Below the pieces are notes generated by a model. That model ran no database searches and was not told the DNA's origin. It worked only from the letters and a program-made list of their open reading frames with translations. The translations under genes and the position numbers were made by a program. A stretch of 14,730 nucleotides of DNA from Hadesarchaea archaeon (GTDB lineage Archaea > Hadarchaeota > Hadarchaeia > Hadarchaeales > Hadarchaeaceae), in NCBI GenBank assembly GCA_029880065.1, contig JAOUPD010000019.1, forward strand, positions 1 through 14,730, given 5' to 3'. This document shows, piece by piece, positions 6,822 to 12,822 of the stretch (position 1 is its first letter; each line of letters starts with the position of its first letter).

Positions 6822-7312
6822 TGATTGCCCACGCGACTATCCCGCTTATCCTCTACGGGCTATTTCCAAATCACATAAGTCTACTCGCACTGCTTCTTGG
6901 CAGCGGGGCGCCTAACTTCGATGTTCTCCCAACTTTGCTTAGGAAAAAAACGCCAAAAAACGCCTTGACTGAATTCCACGCCGCAAGCGTCCTCCACACC
7001 CCGTTTTTTTACCTGATACTCCTCCCGTTTGTGTACCTCCTACTCGATTATTTCACGGTCGCTAGCAGCTTAACCATCGCAATATCATTCTCGATAGGGG
7101 GCATCTTGCACATCTTGATGGAGTGCTTCGACGAGAAGGGCAGGCTGTTACTTTACCCCTTCAGCAAAAAGTTCTATGGAATCCCTGTATTCCCATACGA
7201 TTTCTGGACTTACCTGACAAGCAAAAAAACACTTGCCATTGAGGGATTGTTCTTCGTTATAGCGTGCACCGTGCTAACTTTACGATGGGCTGGGTTATAT
7301 GCGGGATTCTAA
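6818..7312 (+). CDS. YdjM/DUF457-like membrane protein (putative metal-dependent hydrolase family)
   Basis: This 164-residue protein has three to four membrane segments and a histidine/acidic layout like the YdjM family (PF04307), often annotated as membrane-bound metal-dependent hydrolases. Visible elements are LLGSGAPNFDVLP (28-40; family members usually have PDID here), FHAASVLHTPFFY (53-65) and GGILHILMECFDEKGRLLLYPFS. The first Asp of the PDID motif is Asn, so one presumed metal ligand differs. The assignment is by motif pattern and should be read as tentative. Two adjacent ATG codons (6818 and 6821) follow a GGAGCTGAG stretch; the start is coupled to the stop of the two-helix protein. 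Its substrate is unknown. Location in the envelope-glycan block suggests a membrane lipid or glycan role. Confidence 0.7.
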   Translation: MMIAHATIPLILYGLFPNHISLLALLLGSGAPNFDVLPTLLRKKTPKNALTEFHAASVLHTPFFYLILLPFVYLLLDYFTVASSLTIAISFSIGGILHILMECFDEKGRLLLYPFSKKFYGIPVFPYDFWTYLTSKKTLAIEGLFFVIACTVLTLRWAGLYAGF

Positions 7313-7374
7313 AAGATTATTTCTCGCGATAGTCCGCATCCTACTTTTGATTTAACTCAAAATTCCACGCATAA

Positions 7375-8409
7375 TTATTTTGCCCAAACTCGAATACCCA
7401 AGTAGGATAGCGCGCCCGCTCCGACCGCTGTGCCGAAAACAAACGAAATCGCTCGCTCGACGGCCCATGCAGCGGCTGCGACTGGATAAAGCTGCGGCGG
7501 CATGAATTTCATGAAAATTAGAATCATAGCTACATCTACCGTACCGATTCCAGCGGGCAGGAGAGGGATCAAACCTGCCATCCACGGTAACGTCGTGGCT
7601 AACACCAACATCGCCAAGGGGGGGGTATACCCATACTCAAGCGCTTTGAAAATTACAAACAACCTTGCAATCCCAAATATCCATAAAATCGCAGAAAATG
7701 CTACAACGTAAAATGCTACCTTCCGACTGCTTATAATGCCCTCGGCCTCTGCGTAGAACTTTTTGATTCCTCTAGTAATCCTTGTCTTATTTGCGGGCCT
7801 GCGGAAAAACCCCATGATACGCGCTAAAAGCCCACCAATGCGTGCCGCTGCCATCTTGCCGCGTAGAACGCGCAAAAAAAGCAGACTCCAGCCGATAATG
7901 ATAGCGGCCCAGAACATCATGATCACCAATGCTGACCAAATGGGCGTCCATTCAATAGATAGCAATAATCCAATCATCACAAATGAAAGGAAAACTGGAA
8001 AATCTAATATAAACTCGCCTAAAATCGTGGCAAAGCCGGATGAGTATGAAATTCGCTGAGTTTTATTCAGCAAATATGCTCGCGCGACTGGGTCACCACC
8101 AGAATATGTAAATGGCGTAACGTTGTTGATGAAAATCCCGCCGAAAATCACCACGTAAAGGTTGCGCATGCCAACCTGATGTCCAACCCTTGAAAGTGTC
8201 ACATTCCAGCGACCTGCCCAGAAGGTCACACCAAAGAGGTAAACACCAAAAGCTAAAATCAGCAGTATTGGGTTGGCTCTGCCCAAGGCTTGGAACATCG
8301 CGTAGAGATCCTCACGTGCAAAAAGTAATGCTGCTATCGCAACTACCACAACAACGAAAAGAGCGAAGAGTAGAGTCCTCCGGGTGGTGAATCTCTTGGT
8401 TCGAGCCAA
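7375..8409 (-). CDS. UPF0104/LPG-synthase-TM family membrane protein
   Basis: This 344-residue polytopic protein belongs to the lysylphosphatidylglycerol-synthase transmembrane family (PF03706, TIGR00374), which includes the C-terminal part of haloarchaeal AglD. Signature motifs are NNVTPFTYSGGDPVARAYLL (95-114) and IPLLPAGIGTVDVAMI near residue 287; about eight membrane helices are visible. Members are thought to handle lipid-linked substrates at the membrane. The start is TTG at 8409, six bases after a strong GGAGG at 8416-8420; upstream there is no better start. Its first 43 residues (MARTKRFTTRR, a helix, FAREDLYAM) closely match those of the DedA/VTT protein at 2433-3098, an unexpected similarity between unrelated families. 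It lies at the far edge of the glycosyltransferase block, in the same orientation as the DedA/VTT gene. Confidence 0.9.
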   Translation of the reverse strand: MARTKRFTTRRTLLFALFVVVVVAIAALLFAREDLYAMFQALGRANPILLILAFGVYLFGVTFWAGRWNVTLSRVGHQVGMRNLYVVIFGGIFINNVTPFTYSGGDPVARAYLLNKTQRISYSSGFATILGEFILDFPVFLSFVMIGLLLSIEWTPIWSALVIMMFWAAIIIGWSLLFLRVLRGKMAAARIGGLLARIMGFFRRPANKTRITRGIKKFYAEAEGIISSRKVAFYVVAFSAILWIFGIARLFVIFKALEYGYTPPLAMLVLATTLPWMAGLIPLLPAGIGTVDVAMILIFMKFMPPQLYPVAAAAWAVERAISFVFGTAVGAGALSYLGIRVWAK

Positions 8410-8441
8410 TGCAAACCTCCAGTCCCATCATCTCATAATAC

Positions 8442-8482
8442 GGTTTAAGTATTCCTAAATCGACTTAATTAAGGTAATCCGC
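8442..8482. promoter_or_regulatory. Divergent promoter between UPF0104 and Trm112-like genes
   Basis: GGTTTAAGTATT (about 8442-8453) serves as a TATA-like box toward the plus-strand ATG at 8483 and, read on the minus strand (ATACTTAAACC), toward the TTG at 8409. A ten-base perfect palindrome, CTTAATTAAG (8464-8473), lies just before the GGTAAT ribosome-binding site; it may be chance in A/T-rich DNA. Confidence 0.4.
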
Positions 8483-8647
8483 ATGCCGAAAGAAACCATC
8501 AACCCCCAACTGCTAAAAATCTTGGCGTGCCCAGTCTGCAAGCGCGATGTTGAGCTCAAAGGTAACGAGCTGGTTTGCGTTGAATGCAGAAAGCGCTACC
8601 CTATCGTGGATGGGATCCCTCATCTTCTCCCCGATGAACTACGGTAA
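8483..8647 (+). CDS. Trm112-like small zinc-binding protein
   Basis: This 54-residue protein has the Trm112/UPF0434 pattern: LLKILACPVCK with C16 and C19, then LVCVECRKRYPIVDGIPHLL with C32 and C35, ending in LLPDELR. Two CxxC pairs form a zinc site. Trm112 proteins bind and activate several S-adenosylmethionine methyltransferases acting on tRNA and release factors; YcaR-type bacterial relatives are less well understood. The ATG at 8483 follows GGTAAT. The stop codon (8645-8647) lies inside the end of the DUF371 gene on the other strand, so the two genes overlap tail to tail by nine bases. The protein-isoaspartate methyltransferase gene lies 470 bases away, but known Trm112 partners are other enzymes, so I draw no functional link. 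Confidence 0.88.
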   Translation: MPKETINPQLLKILACPVCKRDVELKGNELVCVECRKRYPIVDGIPHLLPDELR

Positions 8648-9064
8648 TGCCACCTCTATCACCACTCTCACGCTCATTAGGGATTGCAGCTTACTCACGA
8701 AACTCCTAGAAAGACCCGCTGCTGCTTTGTCTGCTCTAATCGCGAGTGTGCGCCCACAAATGAACTTACTTTTTCTGACCACCAAATCAGTCGGATGCTC
8801 AAGAGTTAATGAAGGATGCCCAAACGCGCGGACCTTCTCCACGCTACCACCAGACTCAATTGTGATGGTAACTGCCGCGCCCGACTTAATGGCTTTTTTA
8901 AAATCATCGCTGAACTCGGCAGCCCCCCTGCTCGCTGCAACCGCGATTATGCAATCTCCCTTGGGACCAACTTCCTCATCCTTCGTGATCATTAATGTTG
9001 TTGGGTGCCTCGCCGTGACCCGTGGATGCCCCCTAGCCGTGATGACCTCAACGATTTTTCCCAT
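8639..9064 (-). CDS. DUF371 family protein
   Basis: This 141-residue archaeal protein matches the DUF371 family, which has no known function. It shows an internal duplication: ITARGHPRVTARHPTTLMIT (8-27) and VRAFGHPSLTLEHPTDLVV (78-96) share the GHPxxTxxHPTxL core, about 70 residues apart, suggesting two similar halves. GPKGDCIIAV in the first half and ICGRTLAIRA in the second continue the parallel. It is soluble, with no signal or membrane segment. The ATG at 9064 follows a G-rich leader. Promoter-like AAATAAATTATC on the minus strand (about 9094-9105) lies upstream. The gene faces the Trm112-like gene and overlaps its last nine bases, and it is divergent from pcm. Confidence 0.88.
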   Translation of the reverse strand: MGKIVEVITARGHPRVTARHPTTLMITKDEEVGPKGDCIIAVAASRGAAEFSDDFKKAIKSGAAVTITIESGGSVEKVRAFGHPSLTLEHPTDLVVRKSKFICGRTLAIRADKAAAGLSRSFVSKLQSLMSVRVVIEVALP

Positions 9065-9077
9065 GTTTCCCCCACTC

Positions 9078-9106
9078 CCTTAAGCTTGAAGGAAGATAAT
9101 TTATTT
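9078..9106. promoter_or_regulatory. Divergent promoter between DUF371 gene and pcm
   Basis: CCTTAAGCTT (about 9077-9086) is placed to start pcm transcription within about ten bases of its ATG at 9114, giving an almost leaderless mRNA. ATAATTTATTTT (9094-9105), read on the minus strand, is a TATA box for the DUF371 gene. Confidence 0.45.
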
Positions 9107-9113
9107 TGGTTGT

Positions 9114-9773
9114 ATGCACGAACGGGAGCGCGAGGAGTTGGTTGAGCGCCTCGTCAGATGGGGCTACCTTAGCAAGCGAGACATCATTGACGCTTTCAAA
9201 AAAGTACCACGCCATGAATTTATCCCTGAAAACATCCGGGACTACGCCTATGCCGATCAACCACTTTCGATAGGCCACGGGCAGACAATCTCGGCCCCCA
9301 GCATGATCGCCATCATGTTGGAATCGCTTGACCTCAAGGTGGGGCAAAAGGTGCTAGAAGTGGGCACCGGCTCTGGGTACAACGCTGCCCTCATCGCCGA
9401 GATTGTCGGACAAAAGGGGAAAGTCTTCTCAATAGAACGGATTGACGAGCTGGCTGATTTCGGGCGTGCGAACCTCGATCGAACTGGATATGGCTGGGTT
9501 CATGTCGTTGTTGGGGATGGGACATGCGGCTATGAAAAAGAGGCCCCTTGGAACCGCATCCTCGTAACCGCTTGTACCCCAAAGCTACCGGAGCCTCTCC
9601 TCAAGCAGTTGAAAGTCAAAGGGAAGCTGGGCGCACCAGTTGGTCAACACTACATGTTCCAGACTTGGATGGTTGCGGAGAAGCGTGCCAAGGGGGAGCT
9701 CAAAATTGAGGAGCGAGGGGGATGCTCCTTCGTGCCACTGGTTGGAAAATATGGGTGGAAGGCTGAGGATTAA
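9114..9773 (+). CDS. pcm: Protein-L-isoaspartate O-methyltransferase
   Basis: This 219-residue enzyme methylates L-isoaspartyl residues in damaged proteins with S-adenosylmethionine, starting their repair to aspartate. It has all family marks: VPRHEFIPEN (31-40), the substrate loop IGHGQTISAPSM (53-64), SAM motif I VLEVGTGSGYNAAL (80-93), the acidic end of strand two IERID (107-111), GDGT (134-137), and the C-terminal FVPLVGKYGW (206-215). It is the usual length for archaeal PIMT. No ribosome-binding site is evident before the ATG and the promoter is very close, so the message is probably leaderless. The stop codon overlaps that of fen on the opposite strand through the shared TTAA at 9770-9773. 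Such repair enzymes matter in thermophiles, where isoaspartate forms quickly. Confidence 0.96.
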   Translation: MHEREREELVERLVRWGYLSKRDIIDAFKKVPRHEFIPENIRDYAYADQPLSIGHGQTISAPSMIAIMLESLDLKVGQKVLEVGTGSGYNAALIAEIVGQKGKVFSIERIDELADFGRANLDRTGYGWVHVVVGDGTCGYEKEAPWNRILVTACTPKLPEPLLKQLKVKGKLGAPVGQHYMFQTWMVAEKRAKGELKIEERGGCSFVPLVGKYGWKAED

Positions 9774-10798
9774 CCAAACCACTTCTCGAGCGAAACTTGT
9801 TCCCGCTCACGCTGCCCTTTGAGCAATCGATCGATACCAGTCTGAACTCTTGATTCAGAAAAATCGTGCTCCCCGCACAAGAACTCTTTAATTCCCTCTG
9901 GGTCTGGATCGCCCCATTTCAGCTCATATTCAGCTGTGACGTTCGGCTTCAAGAAGATATCTCTCACCTCGAGCGGGTCAACCTCAAATTTTTCCCAAAG
10001 TTCGGTCTTCATAAGTTGCTTGATGGAAACGTGTTCTCGGACGAGTTCAAGCGCCTTCTTCGGCCCTATACCTTTTATCCCCACATTGTAATCGGTCCCA
10101 ATCAAGATACCAATGTCCACCAGCTGTTCTTGGGTTACCCTGAGTTCATTCAAGAGGGGTTGGAGTTCAATCACCTCAGGAAATACTTCGATGTACACAT
10201 CCTTTCCAGGTAGCTTCCGCCTGCCAGTGATGGCCAAGTTACGTACGAGTATCGGGGCTCCAAATAGCAGGCTGTCGAAATCCTGGCTCGCAGCCGCCCA
10301 AACATCGCCCCGCTGGACGAGGTGCGCCGCTTGGGCCTCGCCTTCCCCCGGCGCCTGAACCCAAGGAAGCCCCATATAGCCCAAAAGTGTCTGCGCTTGT
10401 TTAATCATCTGCTCGTTCACCCGCCCTGCACGCTGTGCAAACTTCTTGGCCTCTTTAATTCTGCCATCCTTGAGCGCGGTTGCCCACTCCTTGGCCGCCT
10501 CCTTCCTCACCGCGCGACGCTGCTTGACGGTACGCAGCTTCAGTTTAGGCGGTTCCCCATCGAACACATACACCGGCTTGATTCCTGCCTCAATTAAGTT
10601 CGCAGTCCGATAGAAGAGGCCAGATAGATGGGATGTTATTCTCCCTTTAGAATCTTTTAGAAGCTCCCCGTCACGCTGCCGGATTATAGAGAGAAACTGA
10701 TAAAGCGAGTTCATCGCGTCAATCGCAATTACCCGCCCGCGAAGTTGCTCGAACTCGACCTTTTGCTTAAGCACGATGTCGCCAAGCTGGACGCCCAC
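9770..10798 (-). CDS. fen: Flap endonuclease 1
   Basis: FEN1 cuts 5' flaps during Okazaki-fragment maturation and long-patch repair. The protein is 342 residues, full length. The seven metal-binding acidic residues fall at D27, D80, E152, E154, D173, D175 and D236, the same positions as in the Pyrococcus furiosus enzyme. The helix-hairpin-helix GIKGIGPKKAL (240-250) binds the duplex. A C-terminal PIP box, QVSLEKWF (334-341), would dock it on PCNA. The start is GTG at 10798, chosen because the family begins MGVQ(I/L)G. There is only a weak ribosome-binding site; GAGTTTAAGA on the minus strand (10820-10829) would start transcription next to the GTG, so the mRNA is probably leaderless. The 3' end shares TTAA with the end of pcm. 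Confidence 0.97.
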   Translation of the reverse strand: MGVQLGDIVLKQKVEFEQLRGRVIAIDAMNSLYQFLSIIRQRDGELLKDSKGRITSHLSGLFYRTANLIEAGIKPVYVFDGEPPKLKLRTVKQRRAVRKEAAKEWATALKDGRIKEAKKFAQRAGRVNEQMIKQAQTLLGYMGLPWVQAPGEGEAQAAHLVQRGDVWAAASQDFDSLLFGAPILVRNLAITGRRKLPGKDVYIEVFPEVIELQPLLNELRVTQEQLVDIGILIGTDYNVGIKGIGPKKALELVREHVSIKQLMKTELWEKFEVDPLEVRDIFLKPNVTAEYELKWGDPDPEGIKEFLCGEHDFSESRVQTGIDRLLKGQREREQVSLEKWFG

Positions 10799-10818
10799 CT
10801 TGACACCAATAATAAATC

Positions 10819-10837
10819 ATCTTAAACTCACTTAAAC
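10819..10837 (-). promoter_or_regulatory. TATA boxes of fen
   Basis: Two copies of TTTAAG on the minus strand (within TTGTTTAAGT and GAGTTTAAGA) lie 22-40 bases before the GTG start. The nearer one implies a leaderless transcript. The 87-base gap between fen and rpoK also contains a minus-strand TAATTTTTATTC at about 10853-10864, suitable as a terminator for rpoK. I see nothing else in it. Confidence 0.5.
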
Positions 10838-10885
10838 AAACTTCTAATAACGAATAAAAATTAGTTGAACTATTATTTTCATTGC

Positions 10886-11083
10886 TTACGCGGATTCACC
10901 CGGTAGTCTCCGCACAATGGTTATCGGGATCGCTTCCTTCTCGAACTCTAATAGAGCAATATCAATGGAATTTCCCACGCCCTCAGGCACCTCGATGAGC
11001 ACAGGTGCTCCCATTGATATTTGAAGAGCTCTGGCCCCCACGACTCGGGCCTTTTCAAAGCGGGTGTATTTTTTTGGGAAAAT
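10886..11083 (-). CDS. rpoK: DNA-directed RNA polymerase subunit K (RpoK/Rpb6-like)
   Basis: RpoK is the archaeal counterpart of eukaryotic RPB6 and bacterial omega and helps assemble RNA polymerase. The 65-residue frame contains the whole conserved core: KYTRFEKARVVGARALQISM, then GAPVLIEVPEG, IALLEFEKEAIPITIVRRLP. The start is irregular. Upstream of KKYTRF the frame has no ATG, GTG or TTG near the strong GGAGG site (11091-11095); the codon seven bases after GGAGG is ATT at 11083-11081, giving (M)FPKKYTRF, which resembles the short MFKYTRF start of Pyrococcus. Alternatively an ATG at 11097-11095, sharing one base with the thermosome stop, would give MEDRPFSQKKYTRFEK if one A were gained or re-read at the A7 run (11075-11069). 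I chose ATT as the minimal reading. The gene is almost certainly co-transcribed with the thermosome gene. Confidence 0.9.
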   Translation of the reverse strand: MFPKKYTRFEKARVVGARALQISMGAPVLIEVPEGVGNSIDIALLEFEKEAIPITIVRRLPGESA

Positions 11084-11096
11084 GGACGATCCTCCA

Positions 11097-12749
11097 TCAC
11101 ATCGGCGGCATGCCACCCATCCCCATACCAGGTGCGGGTCCTGGTCCCATCTCCCCCTTCTCAAGTTTTCCAGCAGCGATAACGTCATCAATCCGCAGGA
11201 TCATCTCCGTCACTTCGCTTGCCGATTTAATTGCCTGAGTCTTGATGCGAAGGGGTTCGACGATACCCAATTTAAGAGTGTTCGTCACTTTTCCACTTAT
11301 CACATCAATTCCGATATCTTTGCCATCTTTTTTCTCGTGGGCCGCGCGCAGCTGTACCAAGATATCTATTGGATCCAGCCCAGCATTCTCCGCCAAGGTC
11401 CGCGGGATAACCTCAATCGCGTCGGCGAATGCATTAATTGCAAGTGCCTCGCGTCCACTCACCGTGCCAGCGTACTCTCGCAGCCCCTTTGCGGCCTCTA
11501 TCTCCGGAGCACCCCCGCCTGCTACTATCTTGCCGTCCTCTACTGCAACTGAAACCACTGAAACAGCATCGTGCACCGCACGCTCGGCTTCATCGACCAC
11601 ATGCTCGGTGCCACCGCGCACGAGCAGGCTTACAGCTTTCGGGTCTTTGCACCCCTCGATAAATATCATTTCTTCGCCCGCTATCTTGCGTTCCTCCACC
11701 TGTGCCGCGAACCCGAGGTCTTTAGCCGTGAGATCCTTGATATTCGTAACGATTTTTCCACCGGTAGCACGCGCAAGCTTTTCTATATCTGACTCCTTAA
11801 CTCTCCGCACCGCCAAGATTCCCGCCTTCGCTAAGTAGTGCTGGGCGAGGTCATCGATGCCCTTTTGACAAAGCACGACGTTCGCTCCTGTTTTCTTCAC
11901 TTGCTCCACCATCTCTTGAAGCATGTGTCGCTCTTCATCGAGAAAGCTCCGGAGTTGCTCAGGATCGGTTATGTTTATCTTAGCACTAGTTTCTGTTTCT
12001 TTGACCTCCAAGGCTAGATTGAGGAGAACTATCTTCGCCTTCTCGACACGCTTCGGCATGCCCGGGTGGACAACCTCTTTGTCGAGCACCAAGCCCTGAA
12101 TGAGCTGGGAATCGGCTGAACCTCCCCCGCTCTTCTTCTCTATCTTGATGTTATCGATATCCGCCTCGAGCTTGCCATCGGATTCCTCCACGATCTGCTT
12201 AACCGCTTTAACGCAGAGTTCAACAAGCTTTTCCCCTCGTACCTCAGCCCCCTTGCCGCTCATCGCGGTAATGGCGATCTCTCTCAATATCTTGTCTTCT
12301 CCTCTTTGAACACCAGTCGCTATTTTATCCAAAATTTTATTTGCCTTTTCGGCTGCCTTCCGGTACCCAGATGCGATGACCGTGGCGTGGATGTCTTGCT
12401 CAAGTAACTCCTCTGCCATTTTCAAAAGCTCTCCCGCAAGTACCACGGCCGTAGTTGTGCCATCGCCCACCTCCTCCTCTTGTGCCTTCGAAATCTCTAC
12501 CATCATTTTCGCCGCGGGATGTTCAACGTCCATCTCCTCCAGAATGGTCACGCCATCGTTGGTTATAGTAACGTCACCCAAGCTGTCGACGAGCATCTTG
12601 TCCATCCCGCGCGGCCCCAAAGTGGTACGTACTGCCTGAGCGATCACCCGTGCGGCCATGATGTTCATACGCTGGGCATCCCGCCCTAGGTAGCGCTGAA
12701 CTTTCTCAGGCAAAATCAGTATCTGCTGTCCTCCTAACTGGCTTGCCAT
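11097..12749 (-). CDS. ths: Thermosome subunit (group II chaperonin)
   Basis: This 550-residue protein is a subunit of the archaeal thermosome, the double-ring ATP-dependent chaperonin. It has the family motifs in order: TLGPRGMDKM (43-52), TITNDGVTIL (61-70) and the ATP-binding GDGTTT (95-100) at the N-terminal equatorial domain; the GGGSADS segment and the long helical protrusion/lid region in the apical domain; VAGGGAPEIE in the C-terminal equatorial domain; and a GPGPAPGMGMGGMPPM tail. Length is normal. The ATG at 12749 follows GGGAGGGAT. No second subunit is in the window, so whether the ring is homo- or hetero-oligomeric is unknown. The TGA shares a base with a downstream ATG and lies 13 bases before the likely rpoK start. 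A palindrome in the leader may be an operator. Confidence 0.98.
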   Translation of the reverse strand: MASQLGGQQILILPEKVQRYLGRDAQRMNIMAARVIAQAVRTTLGPRGMDKMLVDSLGDVTITNDGVTILEEMDVEHPAAKMMVEISKAQEEEVGDGTTTAVVLAGELLKMAEELLEQDIHATVIASGYRKAAEKANKILDKIATGVQRGEDKILREIAITAMSGKGAEVRGEKLVELCVKAVKQIVEESDGKLEADIDNIKIEKKSGGGSADSQLIQGLVLDKEVVHPGMPKRVEKAKIVLLNLALEVKETETSAKINITDPEQLRSFLDEERHMLQEMVEQVKKTGANVVLCQKGIDDLAQHYLAKAGILAVRRVKESDIEKLARATGGKIVTNIKDLTAKDLGFAAQVEERKIAGEEMIFIEGCKDPKAVSLLVRGGTEHVVDEAERAVHDAVSVVSVAVEDGKIVAGGGAPEIEAAKGLREYAGTVSGREALAINAFADAIEVIPRTLAENAGLDPIDILVQLRAAHEKKDGKDIGIDVISGKVTNTLKLGIVEPLRIKTQAIKSASEVTEMILRIDDVIAAGKLEKGEMGPGPAPGMGMGGMPPM

Positions 12750-12763
12750 AAAATCCCTCCCCT

Positions 12764-12785
12764 AAATCTATCTACTAGATGATTT
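12764..12785. repeat. Imperfect palindrome in the thermosome leader (possible operator)
   Basis: The core is ATCTA-C-TAGAT (12770-12780), a perfect inverted repeat of five bases around one central base. It is flanked by AAATC (12764-12768) and its complement GATTT (12781-12785), with one unpaired T at 12769. Ten paired bases per arm lie between the predicted TATA box and the ATG. The position would suit a repressor site. Confidence 0.4.
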
Positions 12786-12811
12786 TCTATCTTAACTCAA
12801 AAGATTTACTC

Positions 12812-12820
12812 GTATTAAAG
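12812..12820 (-). promoter_or_regulatory. TATA box of the thermosome gene
   Basis: On the minus strand this reads CTTTAATAC, about 65 bases before the start codon and immediately after the tes stop codon. It predicts a leader of about 40 bases that contains the GGGAGGGAT ribosome-binding site and the palindrome at 12764-12785. Confidence 0.5.
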
Positions 12821-12822
12821 CT

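Noticed and set aside
7618..7625. Run of eight G as a possible frameshift in the UPF0104 gene
   Set aside because: The frame stays open and the protein continues with family motifs on both sides (YTPPLAM, then LPWMAGLIPLLPAG), so the run is a normal Pro-Pro stretch.
8464..8473. CTTAATTAAG palindrome as an operator
   Set aside because: A ten-base A/T palindrome in a promoter region is easily produced by chance and has no second copy that I noticed in the window.
8547..9083. 178-codon plus-strand frame opposite the DUF371 gene
   Set aside because: It is antisense to a recognised DUF371 gene and begins inside the Trm112-like gene; its composition is that of a shadow frame.
11084..11191. Upstream extension of the rpoK frame into the thermosome gene
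   Set aside because: The extra residues are an out-of-frame reading of the Gly/Met-rich chaperonin tail and have no counterpart in RpoK proteins; the GGAGG site lies after them.
11242..11838. Long plus-strand open frames opposite the thermosome gene
   Set aside because: They are serine/alanine/proline-rich mirror translations of a well-conserved chaperonin gene, with no ribosome-binding site and no recognisable domain.
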